Source of the DNA: Thiomonas sp.
GTDB taxonomy: Bacteria; Pseudomonadota; Gammaproteobacteria; Burkholderiales; Burkholderiaceae_C
Length of the DNA: 6,143 nucleotides
NCBI GenBank assembly: GCA_027451915.1
Contig: DAIDHU010000355.1
Coordinates: 1-6,143, forward strand
Direction of reading: 5' to 3'
Shown here: positions 5,960-6,143 of the stretch, piece after piece
How positions within the stretch are numbered: position 1 is the first letter of the stretch
Layout: each line of letters starts with the position of its first letter
The notes under the pieces: generated by a model
Seen by the model: only the letters and a program-made list of their open reading frames with translations
Databases searched by the model: none
What the model was told of the DNA's origin: nothing
Made by a program: the position numbers and the translations under genes

Positions 5960-6143
5960 ATGAACCAGCGATTCAAGCGAGGCGCCTGCCTGCTGGCCGC
6001 GGCACCGCTGTTGTTCGCCGCCGCCCTGACGAGCGGCGCGCAGGCCGCGCAGACGGCCAGCGCGCCCGCCGCGACGGCCCCCGGCCCCGGCTATGGTCCC
6101 GGCCCCGGCCCCGGCTATGGTCCCGGCATGATGGGCGGCTATC
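5960..6143 (+). CDS. Secreted Gly/Pro/Tyr-repeat protein, N-terminal part (3' end outside window)
   Basis: I do not recognise a specific family. The ATG follows AGGAG by six bases, a strong ribosome site. Sixty-one codons are visible. Residues 1-7 are basic (MNQRFKR), residues 9-24 are hydrophobic, and AQA-A at 27-30 is a good signal peptidase I site, so the protein is probably exported to the periplasm. Cys10 lies inside the hydrophobic core and is not a lipobox. The mature start is Ala/Thr-rich, then an eight-residue unit PGPGYGPG occurs twice (41-56), followed by MMGGY as the window ends. Such Gly/Tyr/Met-rich starts are seen in small periplasmic proteins, some of the Spy/CpxP type, which is only a suggestion here. 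An FNR-like promoter upstream suggests induction at low oxygen. GC-rich repeats make this end prone to copy-number change. Confidence 0.8.
   Translation, partial: MNQRFKRGACLLAAAPLLFAAALTSGAQAAQTASAPAATAPGPGYGPGPGPGYGPGMMGGY
6083..6127 (+). repeat. Tandem 24-base repeat encoding PGPGYGPG
   Basis: The 21-base core beginning GGCCCCGGCTATGG is identical at 6083-6103 and 6107-6127, a 24-base period equal to eight codons. The copies are identical at the DNA level, which suggests recent duplication or slippage. More copies may follow outside the window. Confidence 0.85.

Overview
This is a dense, GC-rich stretch of bacterial chromosome. The protein families, the CX14CX2C-type QueE, the NagK/NagL-type pair and the Pal sequence all point to a betaproteobacterium, most likely Burkholderiales. 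That placement is inferred from family resemblance, not from a marker gene. There are seven protein genes, two of them cut by the window edges. I see no rRNA, tRNA, CRISPR array, insertion sequence or phage gene. No intergenic gap exceeds 300 bases.

Left part (1-2990). The 3' two-thirds of gluQ (plus strand), which glutamylates queuosine on tRNA(Asp), converges on the DEAD-box RNA helicase gene rhlE (minus strand). Upstream of rhlE lies queE, which makes the deazaguanine precursor of queuosine. Two distant steps of the same tRNA modification pathway therefore sit about 1.5 kb apart. queE appears to have its own extended -10 promoter and is separated from pal by a strong intrinsic terminator.

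Middle (2991-3760). pal encodes an outer-membrane lipoprotein with an OmpA-type peptidoglycan-binding domain. It is followed by two stacked hairpins. The 242-base gap upstream of it holds a probable pal promoter close to the gene and a longer inverted repeat of unknown role. pal next to queE looks like a remnant of the widespread tolB-pal-cpoB-queE-queC order, but tolB, cpoB and queC are not in their usual places.

Right part (3761-5798). Three minus-strand genes are joined by ATGA stop/start overlaps: a fumarylpyruvate hydrolase-like FAH protein, a zeta-class glutathione transferase (maleylpyruvate/maleylacetoacetate isomerase) and a LysE/RhtB-type exporter. The first two catalyse the last two steps after ring cleavage in gentisate-type degradation. 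The ring-cleaving dioxygenase is not in the window.

Right edge (5799-6143). A 161-base divergent intergenic region carries a good FNR/ANR-like box. Its spacing to a -10 element fits a class II activated promoter for the last gene, a secreted protein with Gly-Pro-Tyr repeats whose 3' part lies outside the window. The genes themselves are well-known families. The parts worth a second look are the anaerobic-type promoter, the reshuffled pal-queE neighbourhood and the exporter coupled to a ring-cleavage pathway. I did not find a clearly undescribed system.
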